Source: Sipunculus nudus
Lineage: Eukaryota > Annelida > Sipuncula > Golfingiida > Sipunculidae
Direction of reading: 5' to 3'
Assembly: GCA_026874595.1 (NCBI GenBank)
Contig: CM049313.1
Coordinates: forward strand, 60,496,659 to 60,560,658
Length of the DNA stretch: 64,000 nt
Both the position numbers and the translations under genes were made by a program. The notes beneath the pieces were generated by a model that made no database searches, was not told where the DNA came from, and saw nothing but the letters and a program-made list of their open reading frames with translations. Shown piece by piece: positions 52,859 to 64,000 of this stretch (positions are counted from its first letter, which is position 1; each line of letters starts with the position of its first letter).

Positions 52859-55229
52859 AGGGCTAACTGGGGTAATAGCACGATACGATCTGTTACTCTT
52901 AGAAAGAAAATTAAATAAAAATATTTCCTATGGTTTTAGCAAACCAAGTTCACATAATGTTGTATGTCGAAAGGCCTGTAATAAAAAATAACAATTCTGG
53001 AAAGCATGAAGCACCTGTAACATCAACAACTGATAGTATTTGTCCAGAGAGAATTGAAGCATTAACAGCCCCGGTAGACATCTTGCATTTGGTGGCAGTC
53101 CTGTATAAGGCTTTAGGCCTGTGTACTATTATGTTCATATTTTAACTTCCTTGGTGCAAAATAGGGCTGAGAAGAGAACAGTAATGTTTTCTAGTGGTCA
53201 AATATACAATACACATAGATGTACTGAACATTAATCAATGGATATATGTTAAATCTCACAGTTGTGTATGGAGTGTTATAATCACAGTTAACTGCAGGTG
53301 CAATCTATGGACTCCACAATGCGTCAGTCACTAAAAAAAAGCAATTGAGGAGTTCATTCTTATGGGCTAGATTGAAAGCGGTAGTGGTAAACAGACCCGA
53401 TTGATATTAAGCAAACCGACCGAAAGGGCCAAAATACGAAATATCACCGGCAGATGTCCGGTAAACTCAACCTTGACGGAGACTTCGTCTTGCCTCAAAG
53501 GAGATGAGATGCGGGCTTTATTGGTAAATACTGTTTGTCAGGGATGAAATGGCGTTGTTCAGTAAATCCACATTCAAACTAGCGCGGCAGGCAGACAAAT
53601 GACTGAAATGAGGCCGACGCTTTGGTGACCTCGTTTATATGCTGACCGGGGATTGGTCCGGGCTGACGGACGATCTGGTCCCTCTATGGTGTAATAACCG
53701 TAATAGAGCACCAACTGGCGAGGCTGACCTACATTAGACTGTAAACAATACGCACGGGAGGGGGAGGGGGGGGGGGGCGGAGTGTGTTACATAAAACCCT
53801 TTAGCCATTAGGTGAAAACAGATAATTTTCATGTTAATTCAACACGCTTTGTATCTGTCCCTTTGAAACTTGGAGAACCTAGCTATACTAACCAGTGGTT
53901 GATTGGAACGAAGAACTAGAATGATTGCATGGTGTTACTGCTGCGCAAGAGTGTAGATCAACATATTCTAGACAAGATGCACGTTAACCGCAATCTATGT
54001 AGTATACAGCGCGCTGATGCTGAAAAAAAGTTGTAACGCGGCCTTGAGGAATACTTATTCAATTGTTCATGCATCATATAACTGATATATTGATATATAT
54101 ATTATAAGTTTGGAACTCTCGATGAATCTTGCATTAACGTGAGGTACTCCAAAGAGTGGAGTTTTTAATGATAAATATATTTTTACAGGAACATTTTACA
54201 GGTATTAATTTGTGTATAAGACGAATTACCGACTGCCTCCTTGTTTTCCAGTTACCATTTTGCTACCTCGTCACAATCTTTTATGATTTCCGGAAATTCG
54301 ACCTCTGGCGCCAGACGGTAACAAACTTTTACGATGTTACAGTTGTAACGACTGAAAAAGAAACAATTAACAGTTTTTACATTATTCCTAGTCAGCCGTA
54401 CGGGAATTATTATTCCTTAGAAACCTACAAAATACCATTAAAATGTTAAGGATTCTGTGTCTTATTTATAAATACCTCAACCTAGCTCAAGTTGAAGAAA
54501 TTCATATAACAAATGCAGCCTTAATGATGTGCAACAGTTGTTGATTTAAAGGCGCTAGAAATATGCAAAAGTAATCAGCCAAAAGAAACATGGCTGCTCA
54601 TGCAAAAGGACATTAATTGGAGTCAAGAAAATTGGGAACCATAAACATGGAATCTAATGACAAATGACACATACATAAAATTATAAAAAATAAAATTTCG
54701 AATAAAAATTTAAAAATAAATATAAAATAAAAATAGGTCGAAATTGAATAAACACTTTATTTACTCATAATACATACAGACACACTCTTATTTCTCTCTC
54801 TCTCTCACACATATATATATATAGATATATGTAACACTAAAATTTAGCTGTTCCTTCAGCTTGCGGTGTCTTTTCAGCCATACACCATCTCGCGAACAAA
54901 ATATAGGGCCTAGTATTAGTGGTACCGGAGCTGGTTAAATGAAACCAGTAGAAACAGAAGAAGGGAAAGAGATCAAAACACACTTACGTGTACAAATGAC
55001 AGGTGTTCATAAAGCAGTTCTGTGAAAAGAAAGAATATTGAAACGCATGAGAAAAAATGTCCCTTTAAAGAAGTTAATAATAATTCCTATCAATTTTTTT
55101 ATTGTGTGAAATAAAATAATTGTTAATTAGAATGTTAAATGTGACAACCCCTGTGTGTTGGTGTTTTGATACACTAAGTTAAGCACATGCTAGTGCATTT
55201 AATCACTTACCTACGAGCCCTAGGATGAG

Positions 55230-55400
55230 GTCCGTATTTGTCGCAAGCTCAAGGCAAGGTTAGTTTCAAATGTCAGGGCAGACGTCGACAGGAGACCCGG
55301 ACAAAAAAAAAAAAAAAAAAAACGGCACTTGCTCGGTGAGATAACTATAGCTTGCTCAGTGCTTAGGCTGGCCTTCCGGCAGACTGTTGCATCATCTTTC
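55230..55400 (+). repeat. SINE-like dispersed repeat, copy 1
   Basis: It shares with 58880-59010, in the same orientation, a TTGTCGCAAG start, a CAAGGTTAGT block and a GCACTTGCTCGGTGAGATAA..ATAGCTTGCTCAGTGCT block. An internal A20 run at 55302-55322 precedes the second block. The repeat family was not identified. Confidence 0.5.
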
Positions 55401-57109
55401 TGTGTTTCAGACAAAGGTAAGTAAAACAAAGTGTTATATCTGTATTCAACGACCGTGACTAAATATTATACCGTGGATGAGCGACAAAGACATGAGTGAT
55501 GCTGAATGTCATAAAACTTGGATTGTCATATATAGAATACCTTGCACTCTCTCCCCGTTAAACGAAAAAGAGAATATTCTTACTTTTGTGTTTACTTAAG
55601 GATATTTAATTAACGATGGAAATGCACCGGAACCTTTGGGTGAAAAAGCCTGGCCGGACAGTTAACATTACCAGGAAAAACCCAAAGTTCTTTTTCATTT
55701 GGCAGTATTTATTATACATAACCATTAATGCGTTAATGTGTTCCCATCCCAAATTTATTATAGTGTCAGGTTTATTCACATAAACACATAAAAAATAATG
55801 TAATTATCACAACGTTCAAATGCAAAACATACACTAGAAGCTATACTAATGTGTGCAAAATGTTTCTTATATAATGTTCTAATTGGCTGCACCGTGTCAG
55901 CATCACGACATATTTGACAGCATTACAATGAATCACTGTGCTTGTGACCCTGAGCCTGTAGAATTAAAAATGTCTTTTCCTTTACTGAGCACAAGGTGGC
56001 AAGTCCATTGGACGATTTCTATTTATTTCAGTGTTTTGATTTTTAAATTTATATGTAAGGCCCACTGCTGCTGGGGAAATCAACTGTATCCCCCGTGCTG
56101 TAGCTATGCTGAACGTACCGGTGTGTGCAGGAAGCAGAACATATGTCTTTCTCCTGCAACAAATAAAACAAAGCAGCAGTATCTATTCCACACAAATTAT
56201 ATCACAATATATATCAACAATGAATAATTTTGTTTTAAAATTTATCTTGAAATTTTATTTATTTTTTTTTAATTACTAAACTTTAGAGCTTACAGGTCTG
56301 AATAACTTGACATGCTATGCAAATCTGGTTGATGTAACAGTATTCACATACAGACTGAATGATGAATAAAGTCAGCTCATATAAACGCATTTCCAGGATT
56401 AATATGCACCTAAATGGAACAAAACTTCCATGAACAACAATTAAACTCAATGTATAATAAAATGTTTTCGTGATTAATTGTTAAATGGGGTTATTCAAAT
56501 AATGTGTATACTAATATGCAGAAAGTAAATACACTGACATCGTAAGCTGAACCGATAGGATTTTGCAGACAGACCAACAGAACAGGTGTTCGAATTATGA
56601 ATAAAAAATCATACTATTTCGAGAGAGTGAACCAACTAATAAAAAGCTAATAATTATATTTTGGGTATCATTCCTTAATTAACATGTCTGTTTTAATTCA
56701 TTTTAGTGCTTACATTTAATGATTAAATCAAGTAATTTGAAATATGTAACACTAGAAATAGAAATGGACCCTTAATTATAATTGTTGATGTGTTGTATTA
56801 TTAATCTGTGTACAAAGTGTTTCATGGCATCCATAAATTTGATCATATGTTTCCTGTTTCCTAAATGCTACCTTTACCTCACATGACATACAGGGAACAT
56901 ACATAACTCAATGGACTTTATCAGTCTTATCTGAAACTCCAAAGGGGGGCTAAGCTAATGCATCTGATGAAAATTTCAATAGCTAAGTGCTTATCATACA
57001 AAGACAAGTCGAATGGCCAGTGTTGATTTTAGTTTTGCAGAACTATCAAATTTTATATACAGAATAGCATACTGTGACCCTGTCGGATAAATATATGAAG
57101 GATTGAAAT

Positions 57110-57183
57110 TATTAGTGTTTGGATTCATAAAGGGTTCTGGCCATTTTATTAGTGTTTGGATTCATAAAGGGTTCTGGCCATTG
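57110..57183. repeat. exact 37-bp tandem duplication
   Basis: Two back-to-back copies of a 37-bp segment containing GTGTTTGGATTCATAAAGGG, without visible mismatches, indicating very recent slippage or duplication. Confidence 0.9.
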
Positions 57184-58879
57184 TGTGTTACATAATCTGA
57201 TACCAGTATTAACTCTTGACAAATATGCCTGAACTAGTGACTTGTATTATCTCACTTTGCGATATATATGTAACTGGACATGTGACAAACGGTTACATAT
57301 TTTGTGTATGCATGGCTCCATTATATCTTTATGTAAACTTTATTCTAACGGGTTTGCACCTTATCAAATGCACTGTATCTAAATATGTAGTACCTTATCC
57401 AAATATCTCAATAAAGGAACGATTGCCTGTCCCCTGCTTTAACATTACAATGCTAAAAGTTCTGCATTACCGGAAGTGGGATTTTTAGAAGCCTTACACT
57501 AGATATATCAATGCTTACTTTACATAACAACCATAAATCCTCCAGATTTACATAAACTTAGCACACTGCTGTATCTCTATACATTTAGTTCATGCTATTT
57601 ACTCTTTAATATTAATGGATACACTCAAATTTACATATTCACAATTTCATTTCTTGAAAATTGGTCTATAAATAATACTGGTGGCACACACGTGTCAATG
57701 TATGAGTACATTAGTACCTTTGTGCACAATATAGGGTACTTATCCCCGGACAAACTTTAAGCACAACACTTATGACATTCTTTACCCAAAGCACAAGCAC
57801 ATTAATAGTATAGGCCCTATGGAATAGGTCTTCATACTTTATACAGATAAATGTTTATTAACTTTATAAATATACATATCTGGCCACCTCAGAACTGGTG
57901 CAACAAGTCATGCAGCCTAACGCAAGTTTCATACGTTTCACTTAAAAAGTTCCATATCGGTACTAATTGCAATTATAGCCTATATAAGCAATCTTATGGG
58001 ATACAGGCATAACTCCTTTTATTTTCGCTTCGGTGGACATTGGCTACTCTTACCTTACATGCTTCGGCAATCCACTGTAAAGAACACACAGGCCAATTTC
58101 TCATGCCATCTACGGTCATTCTACATCACACTAACTCAATTACAAATTTCAAGTACCTTAGTATATCCAGGAATCTGTAACTTCTAGATCGGACGGTCTT
58201 CCTTCATCTTCGCTCTACTCAATTTTATCTACCTATCTATATGATATGTGGCCGTTGATATACAGTGTAGACACACAAACATTGCCAAAAATGCAGCTTA
58301 AAATAACTACCTGCAAATATTTCATTTGCAGCTCAGCGCGCTCGTCGATGTAGGATTTTTTTTTCATCACAGATAGTATAAAACAAAACAGGAATTTAAG
58401 TTAAACATCACTTAATGGCCGAAAGGGCTGTCCGAATTTATAAAGATTATTGTTTTAACGACAATATAGTATACTTCCAGTCAATGCATGGGGTGTATGC
58501 TTTTCTAAAAATATGGAGGGATGCGGGGTACTCGACTTCGCCGATGCTTAACCATCTCCATCTCATTATACCCTGAGAGCCCACCTAATCCCTTGGTGAC
58601 TTACCTACGAGACAAAGGGTTAAGTCTCCATCCGCGGCCCACTCGCTAGTAAGTGATAATGTCCCCTCTCTGACCCACTGGTTGTGATTTATCCTCCGGG
58701 CATTAATGGTCGATTCTATTTATTGTGTAGGGGAATATCTATTAAGAGTATACGGAATATCTTACAAGGGAAATGATTGCAAAGGATCTCAGGAATATGT
58801 ATCTAAATCATCTGTATAAAGTCATGATTTACGGATAAATAAGTCATGATAGGTCATGATGACAACGTTTTCCTATGTT

Positions 58880-59010
58880 CTTGTCGCAAGGACAAGGTCA
58901 GTGTCGAATTGTGTAATTGGCATCACGGCAAAGGTCAGTGGGAGCTCGGAATAAACACTGCACTAACTCGGTGAGGTAAACATATAGCTCGCTCAATGCT
59001 GTGTATTCCA
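58880..59010 (+). repeat. SINE-like dispersed repeat, copy 2
   Basis: CTTGTCGCAAGGACAAGGTCAGT, an intervening block and GCACTAACTCGGTGAGGTAA..ATAGCTCGCTCAATGCT match copy 1 at 55230-55400 in the same order and orientation. The internal poly-A of copy 1 is missing here. Confidence 0.5.
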
Positions 59011-59277
59011 AAATAAAGTACCCATACCAGTGGGTTATGCATTCCATTTCCAGTGCCAAATGATGTTGGAACATCGCCCCCTGGCTATGCATCTTCTCTC
59101 TTATATTTTATTCGACACTTTGTTTCAAATCATGCTTAAAGAATAAATATTTTCCTTTGCAGTATTTATAAGATATTTACCAGACACGGGTATCTCACAA
59201 CCATTAATCCACTCTTCAATGTATCTATACTTGTTTTCACGAGCCAGTTAGCATATTAATAATGCAGATTGCAATAG

Positions 59278-59301
59278 CACACACACACACACACACACAC
59301 A
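59278..59301. repeat. (CA)n microsatellite
   Basis: About 12 CA dinucleotides. Confidence 0.95.
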
Positions 59302-61219
59302 AATTAAATATTAAAATATTGAACTGGATACAGAGCAGACTGAAAATGCTCATGATAAGCTAATGATGTTTTCATTATCCAAAAAGTATATAAAGTTATA
59401 CATTTCTGTTTAAAATATCCCCTTTAAGAATTTCAATCTTTCCATTTTTGAGTAAGTGTTTGGGCAGACGACATTGTCAGCTGTCTAGACTTTTGAAGTG
59501 AAGCCCACAATGCTATAACTCATATCCGTACAACAACAGCTTGAATAATATGACCTAATAAGCACATTACCTATGTACATAATCGTTATAAAAAATTCAT
59601 CAATATATCCATCTCAAAACTTGTCTGTTATTTGACAGTACCTATATTGCAGATTTTCTTTCAGAGTCTTTAATTAGGTTAATTTATACATTTTATTTTG
59701 AAATTTTAACGATTTTTTTTTCACAGTATTAATTTATTTAATTTTATAATATAAGAATCAAACTAGATGACTGTAATTATTTTAGTATATTACTGCTATT
59801 TTGATATTAATTGATTAGATTCTGTTATATTCAAAATTAAAAGTACAAGATTGTTAATATCAAATTAGTTATAAAATGATTAAATACTATTATATATGTT
59901 TTGTAAAATATACATAAATTTCAAAATATATCCACATTCATTTATTGCAAATTAGTTTCATATCCTATTGGGAATTTTGACACAGGAAATTTGGATATTG
60001 GCAGACTAAAAAACTTCTCACATCTTAGGAATTGGAAATAAAAAAAGATATAATTTTAGTGAAGAAGGACATGCATTAGGCATAAAAGCCATACATGCTA
60101 CCCATATTGTAAAGTTTACTACATCTTTACCACACACAAGATCACAGGCGCTTGAATCCCTATTTATAAAAAAGTCTTCATATCTCCAGTGTTCTTAAAC
60201 ATACTACGTCAGTATCAGTTCGAACGAACAAATAATAAAACGGTCATACCATGCTATCACTTATATTATGATATAAACCATATCATACTGTCATATGTAA
60301 TGATGAACCAGAAGATTACTGGAATAACATTTATAGTATTATTTTATGTTTTCTCTTCTCAAAGGGGACATACTTTTATCACAATGATATTATAAGATGG
60401 TTTGTGAAGTCCATGAGCCAGAGGGGAGTACCGATACCACCTGAGGTGGCAAGTTGTAATGTTATCATGAGCAGCCTTATATTATATGGTTTTGATTTTG
60501 TTTGGTAGTTGTGTCAAATTAGTAGATTCTGAGATACCACACCTGTGGAATCATGGGTAATTAATCAACATATTAACTGTCTAAGAATATGAAGTGCTGG
60601 TCACTATAAAAAGTTTAAAATGTTTCAATGTGCCTAGTTCAATTTTTATCAAAGTTGCGTTTTCAATAATAAAATTATTTTATCTTCTATCTTTAATTTA
60701 TTTAACCATTTATTCATGTTCAGTCGAACCAATTTTTGTGCTCCTTTTCATGATTTCATGCATTCTTCACATATTTTATCAGTGTATATAAAAATTTAAT
60801 CTTTCTGTGAATGCTTCATGTAAAGGGAAGTCACTCATCATATTTGATGTAAATTTGTTTTGTAATGCTGATCTAATCTGGAAATCCAGTTTTGGAAGAG
60901 TGTTTAACAGCTGGAGGTTGCCTTAATTATCAGCCTCAGATGGGATGCAAGTAAACACTACAACTATGTGATATTATACCAAACCTACCAAAAACATTTT
61001 CCAAAATTTATAACAGAGCAATAAACACTTCGTACTTGAATAATCTGTATTCTTTAGATGAAGGTTCTAGATAGTTGAGGTAAAGTTCAATGAATCCTAC
61101 ACCGATGCATTGGGGCAAAGGGTTGAGACGTATATAATATCTTTGGAAGGTAACTTTTGAGAAAAGGGGTGATCCTATCAGTACACTGTGCAGGATCACA
61201 CACAAGAATACAACTCTGT

Positions 61220-61660
61220 TTAGGGATTGTTTGCATAGCAGTCATCTACCCCACAATGCACTGGGTCTTCTAAATCCACAAATGGTGTAGGTTTAAATGC
61301 AGCAGGTACTGGCCATTGCAACATGTGGGATGAACGTTGTTTCAAAGCAAATAATTGGCACGTTGTTTTTTTCTTGTGATATAAACGAACTTCATGAAAT
61401 GAGTAACATCTGGTTAGCAGGTTTATGTTCAATGAAGAAGAGAAGGCAGTTTTCGTTGATTGTGATAAATTTCGATCTTGAAACCGTTGTAAAATATATA
61501 TACCACCTATCCCCATGTCTCTCACTGGTAGAGGTATAAACAAAAAAGACTTACAGCGTAAGGGTCCGGGATAACTCCTATATGGAAATATATTTGGCGT
61601 AGTTAGGAAATTCATTAAAACCACTTTAAAAAGTAATGGATAAAGAAATAAAAAAGACAA
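61220..61660 (-). CDS. unrecognised open frame, 146 codons (doubtful)
   Basis: This is the longest frame outside the esterases and satellite arrays apart from satellite artefacts. The N-terminal part is hydrophobic and AT-driven. The C-terminal part (WPVPAAFKPTPFVDLEDPVH...) has a more protein-like composition. No domain was recognised, and an 80-codon frame lies antisense to it. It could be chance, or an exon of an unannotated gene. Confidence 0.15.
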   Translation of the reverse strand: MSFLFLYPLLFKVVLMNFLTTPNIFPYRSYPGPLRCKSFLFIPLPVRDMGIGGIYILQRFQDRNLSQSTKTAFSSSLNINLLTRCYSFHEVRLYHKKKTTCQLFALKQRSSHMLQWPVPAAFKPTPFVDLEDPVHCGVDDCYANNP

Positions 61661-62321
61661 GTCTATAAAATATTTTTATGGTGCACAAACGATACTTTTC
61701 AAATATCTTACACTTAAATTTTAACAACCATCAAATTATAACTACCAAGTGCCTTGTATGAGTCGATCACATTTACTTTTTCAGATCACATTCTCATCAT
61801 GTCAAATAGAAGATACTGGTTAGTAGTTTGACAGTATTTTCCTTTTCTTTTTTGAATGTATCTATGAAGTTGAAATCTAAATCATTATTAAGATTTAGAG
61901 TCTTAATCATCTTCTGCACCTTCATCTTGTTTTGTGTGAGTGACCTGACCATCTTTGGTAAAATATAGCATTCTATTATTAATGCGACATACATCAACGT
62001 CGTCAAACGACGACAACAACAAAAAAATATCGAGTACATGATTTGAATTTACTGTACAGGTTCTGTTTCTTCCAGAGAAAACGAAGCCAACGCGGGCATT
62101 CAAAAGGTTAACATGTGGAAAAGTGCACGGTTTATTATAAGTATTATTATAATGATAATTAAAATTAAATTAAATTTCCGTCTACTATTGTCACTTGTAC
62201 AGATAAAACCGTCTCCTAACCTAACTGTAGTGGTACCTGTCAATATATATCAGTGCGTATTGAAAATAGGTCGATATCTGGCAGCTGGTACGCTGGACAC
62301 CTGTGCTGAATATAAGTAAAG

Positions 62322-64000
62322 ATGACGTCTGATTTCAGTACCGCCGGCACGAATGATGTACCTCTCCATCATGAGTCCGCGAATTACCTGAAACTGCTGG
62401 CAGCGGACACTGCTATAGCTGGAGGCCAGCCCGGCAGCCCTGAACAGATGCGAGAATATGGTCGTCTCGTTATTGAGAAGAATACCATCAAAAACGACTT
62501 TTCCGGAATAATAAAGGACATGAAAATACCATCCAAGCGCATGCCAGGTAATAAAATAGTTTTCTATGAAGACTACTAGAAATAATTCAGAACTCATGCC
62601 ATAACGTAAGGAAGTCAGAACAGATCTTAAAATAACCTGTGCATAATCTTTAGTCCTGTGAACTTCAAATATTGAACTAATAATATGAACCCGCCCCCCC
62701 CCCCCCCTCCCAGAGGCTTAGAAGCGTTCATAAGTTCTTTTTTTTTCTTCTGCCCATGTTGAACAGGGGAAATCCCAATCCATGTTTCTTCTGCTCTGTT
62801 GAATAGGAGGAATCCCTATCCGCGTCTACCAGCCATCAGCTATGACGTCACATCCGTTGATCATGGTGTTCTTTCACTCAGGTGGTTATGTCCTCGGGAG
62901 TATCGAAACATGTGACCATCTTTGTCGGATTATGTCTGGGTAGGGTCAATGCTGTAATCACGTTTCCTAACCCATAGATTTAATTCAACGGTGTCTATTC
63001 CGATACTTGACTATAAACTAAAGATTATCCCTTGATCTGTTCATTAGGATAGACCAGAAAACGCCAAAGTCAAAGTACGCAGATGGTTTGTTTCGTTCAT
63101 ATCCATGTGTATATATAATTTAGGGGACACGCCAAAAACTATCCGAACATATTCAGCAAATGGCCTTTTTAATTAGTGGCCTTTCAGCTTTCACACATAT
63201 TCATAATTACAGTCATGATACATGTATAACATATTGTCAATATTGTTATCGTTTGTTGTTATTGTCATTAGTCGTTACGGTTGCATCATCGTGAATGTGG
63301 AATACCGGCGAGCTCCCGAGGTCAAACTACCTGAAATTATAAAGGACTGTGACGAGGCGGCAAAGTGGGCACTGGAGAACAAGGAATCCCTCGGTAAACT
63401 GAAGATTTTCCCGCTACAATAATTTTACTTCAATCAAGAAATTTTCCATCTTCTTACTTAATTTCCATACAAAGAGTTAAATGACTTCATTTTGCAATAG
63501 GTGGCGCTAGTGACAGCTTGGTCGGCGTGGCCGGTAGTAGTGCTGGTGGCCAAATAGCGGGATGTGCGTCTCACAACATTCCAGGTCTTAGCTTCCAGGT
63601 AATTCCTGCTCAGTATTTTGCAGTTCGAGTTTTAAATCCAGTGACCGTTCCCAGTGACTCAGGAAATCTTATTAAATATCTTTACGTCAGTTGGTACCTT
63701 CTTTAAGATTTGGAGTCGGATAAACATACCGTGAATTTAGAATTATTTATACAGAGTTTTAATTGACAAAAAAAACAATATTTCTGTTAAACAAAATACC
63801 ATCTTGTTACTTTGTATTGTTTAAGATTCTCGTTTATCCAATGACTGACCTTCGCTGTGAGCTCCCAGCGGTAGAGGAATTCGCTTCATTGCCGTCTTTG
63901 ACGAAGGACCATCTTTTATGGTACGTGTAATATATAAAAAAATACTTCAGAGCATTATTATCTCGGTGTTACATATATATGCATACTTCTATATGATTTC
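62322..64000 (+). CDS. alpha/beta-hydrolase esterase, copy D (partial, exons 1-5; runs off the right edge)
   Basis: Exons seen: 62322-62547, 62807-62939, 63272-63393, 63501-63598 and 63826-63920. All have GT..AG junctions and keep the phases of copies A and B. Exon 1 is 9 nt shorter than in A and B: the TPPSVEQM region becomes SPEQM, so numbering is shifted by three. The start is MTSDFSTAG where A has MASDFSTAG. The oxyanion motif is HSGGY (99-103), and the nucleophile elbow GSSAGG puts Ser at 174, followed by QIAG where the others have HLAG. The Asp and His codons should lie in exons 6-7, outside the window, so completeness cannot be judged. Introns 2-4 align with those of copy A, making A its closest relative here. 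Confidence 0.88.
62755..62790 (+). repeat. duplicated exon-2 acceptor segment in intron 1 of copy D
   Basis: GTTGAACAGGGGAAATCCCAATCCATGTTT at 62759-62788 parallels the true junction GTTGAATAGGAGGAATCCC (62799 onward). It looks like a decayed partial duplicate of the exon 2 start. Using it as an acceptor would add sequence and probably disturb the frame. Confidence 0.5.

Larger units (their letters stand above)
52859..62321. other. intergenic DNA between the SGNH-like relic and esterase copy D
   Basis: AT-rich with scattered small repeats (listed separately), a poly-G tract at about 53758-53778 and a short TA tract near 54812-54830. No multi-exon gene was recognised. Confidence 0.45.

Noticed and set aside
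55883-56227. 114-codon plus-strand frame
   Set aside because: Cys-rich start but no known motif; the C-terminal half reads through AT-rich DNA. Likely chance.

Overview
The window is eukaryotic nuclear DNA: AT-rich, intron-bearing genes with consensus GT/AG junctions, long microsatellites, satellite DNA and very little coding sequence. The repeat style and a local expansion of an esterase family suggest a lophotrochozoan, probably a bivalve mollusc. That assignment is inference from general appearance; nothing in the window proves it.

The only clear protein-coding genes form one plus-strand family of alpha/beta-hydrolase (hormone-sensitive-lipase type, Abhydrolase_3-like) esterases. Copy A (1665-6103) and copy B (11617-15972) are complete eight-exon genes whose exons splice in frame with the same lengths and phases; they encode 329 and 345 residues. 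Copy C (43786-44528) is a decayed pseudogene keeping only exons 1-3. Copy D (62322 to the right edge) shows exons 1-5 and continues outside. A last-exon relic at 11367-11402 points to a further lost copy. All readable copies keep a GSSAGG nucleophile elbow. Copies A and B also show the Asp and His of the triad. The oxyanion-hole motif is HGGG in A, HSGG in B and D, and HAGG in C. Copies A and D share alignable introns and appear to be the closest pair, although B and C lie between them.

Between the esterases is repeat territory. From left to right: a 68-bp near-perfect palindrome at the left edge; AT microsatellites; a possible foldback element with G/C-rich ~15-bp minisatellites in inverted orientation (10341-11195); a ~335-bp tandem array (17.9-19.9 kb); a huge ~57-bp satellite (23975-42871, about 19 kb, roughly 330 units) with higher-order structure; a ~280-bp array built of two ~140-bp half-units (45.27-46.4 kb); a 1.86-kb segment with a perfect 27-bp terminal inverted repeat and a TGACGTCA site inside each end (48773-50627); a degenerate minus-strand SGNH-hydrolase-like relic (52180-52858); and two copies of a short SINE-like repeat (55.2 and 58.9 kb).

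The many open frames inside the 57-bp satellite arise because 57 is a multiple of three and the unit is poor in stop codons; they are not treated as genes. No rRNA, convincing tRNA, CRISPR or intact transposase/reverse transcriptase was seen.
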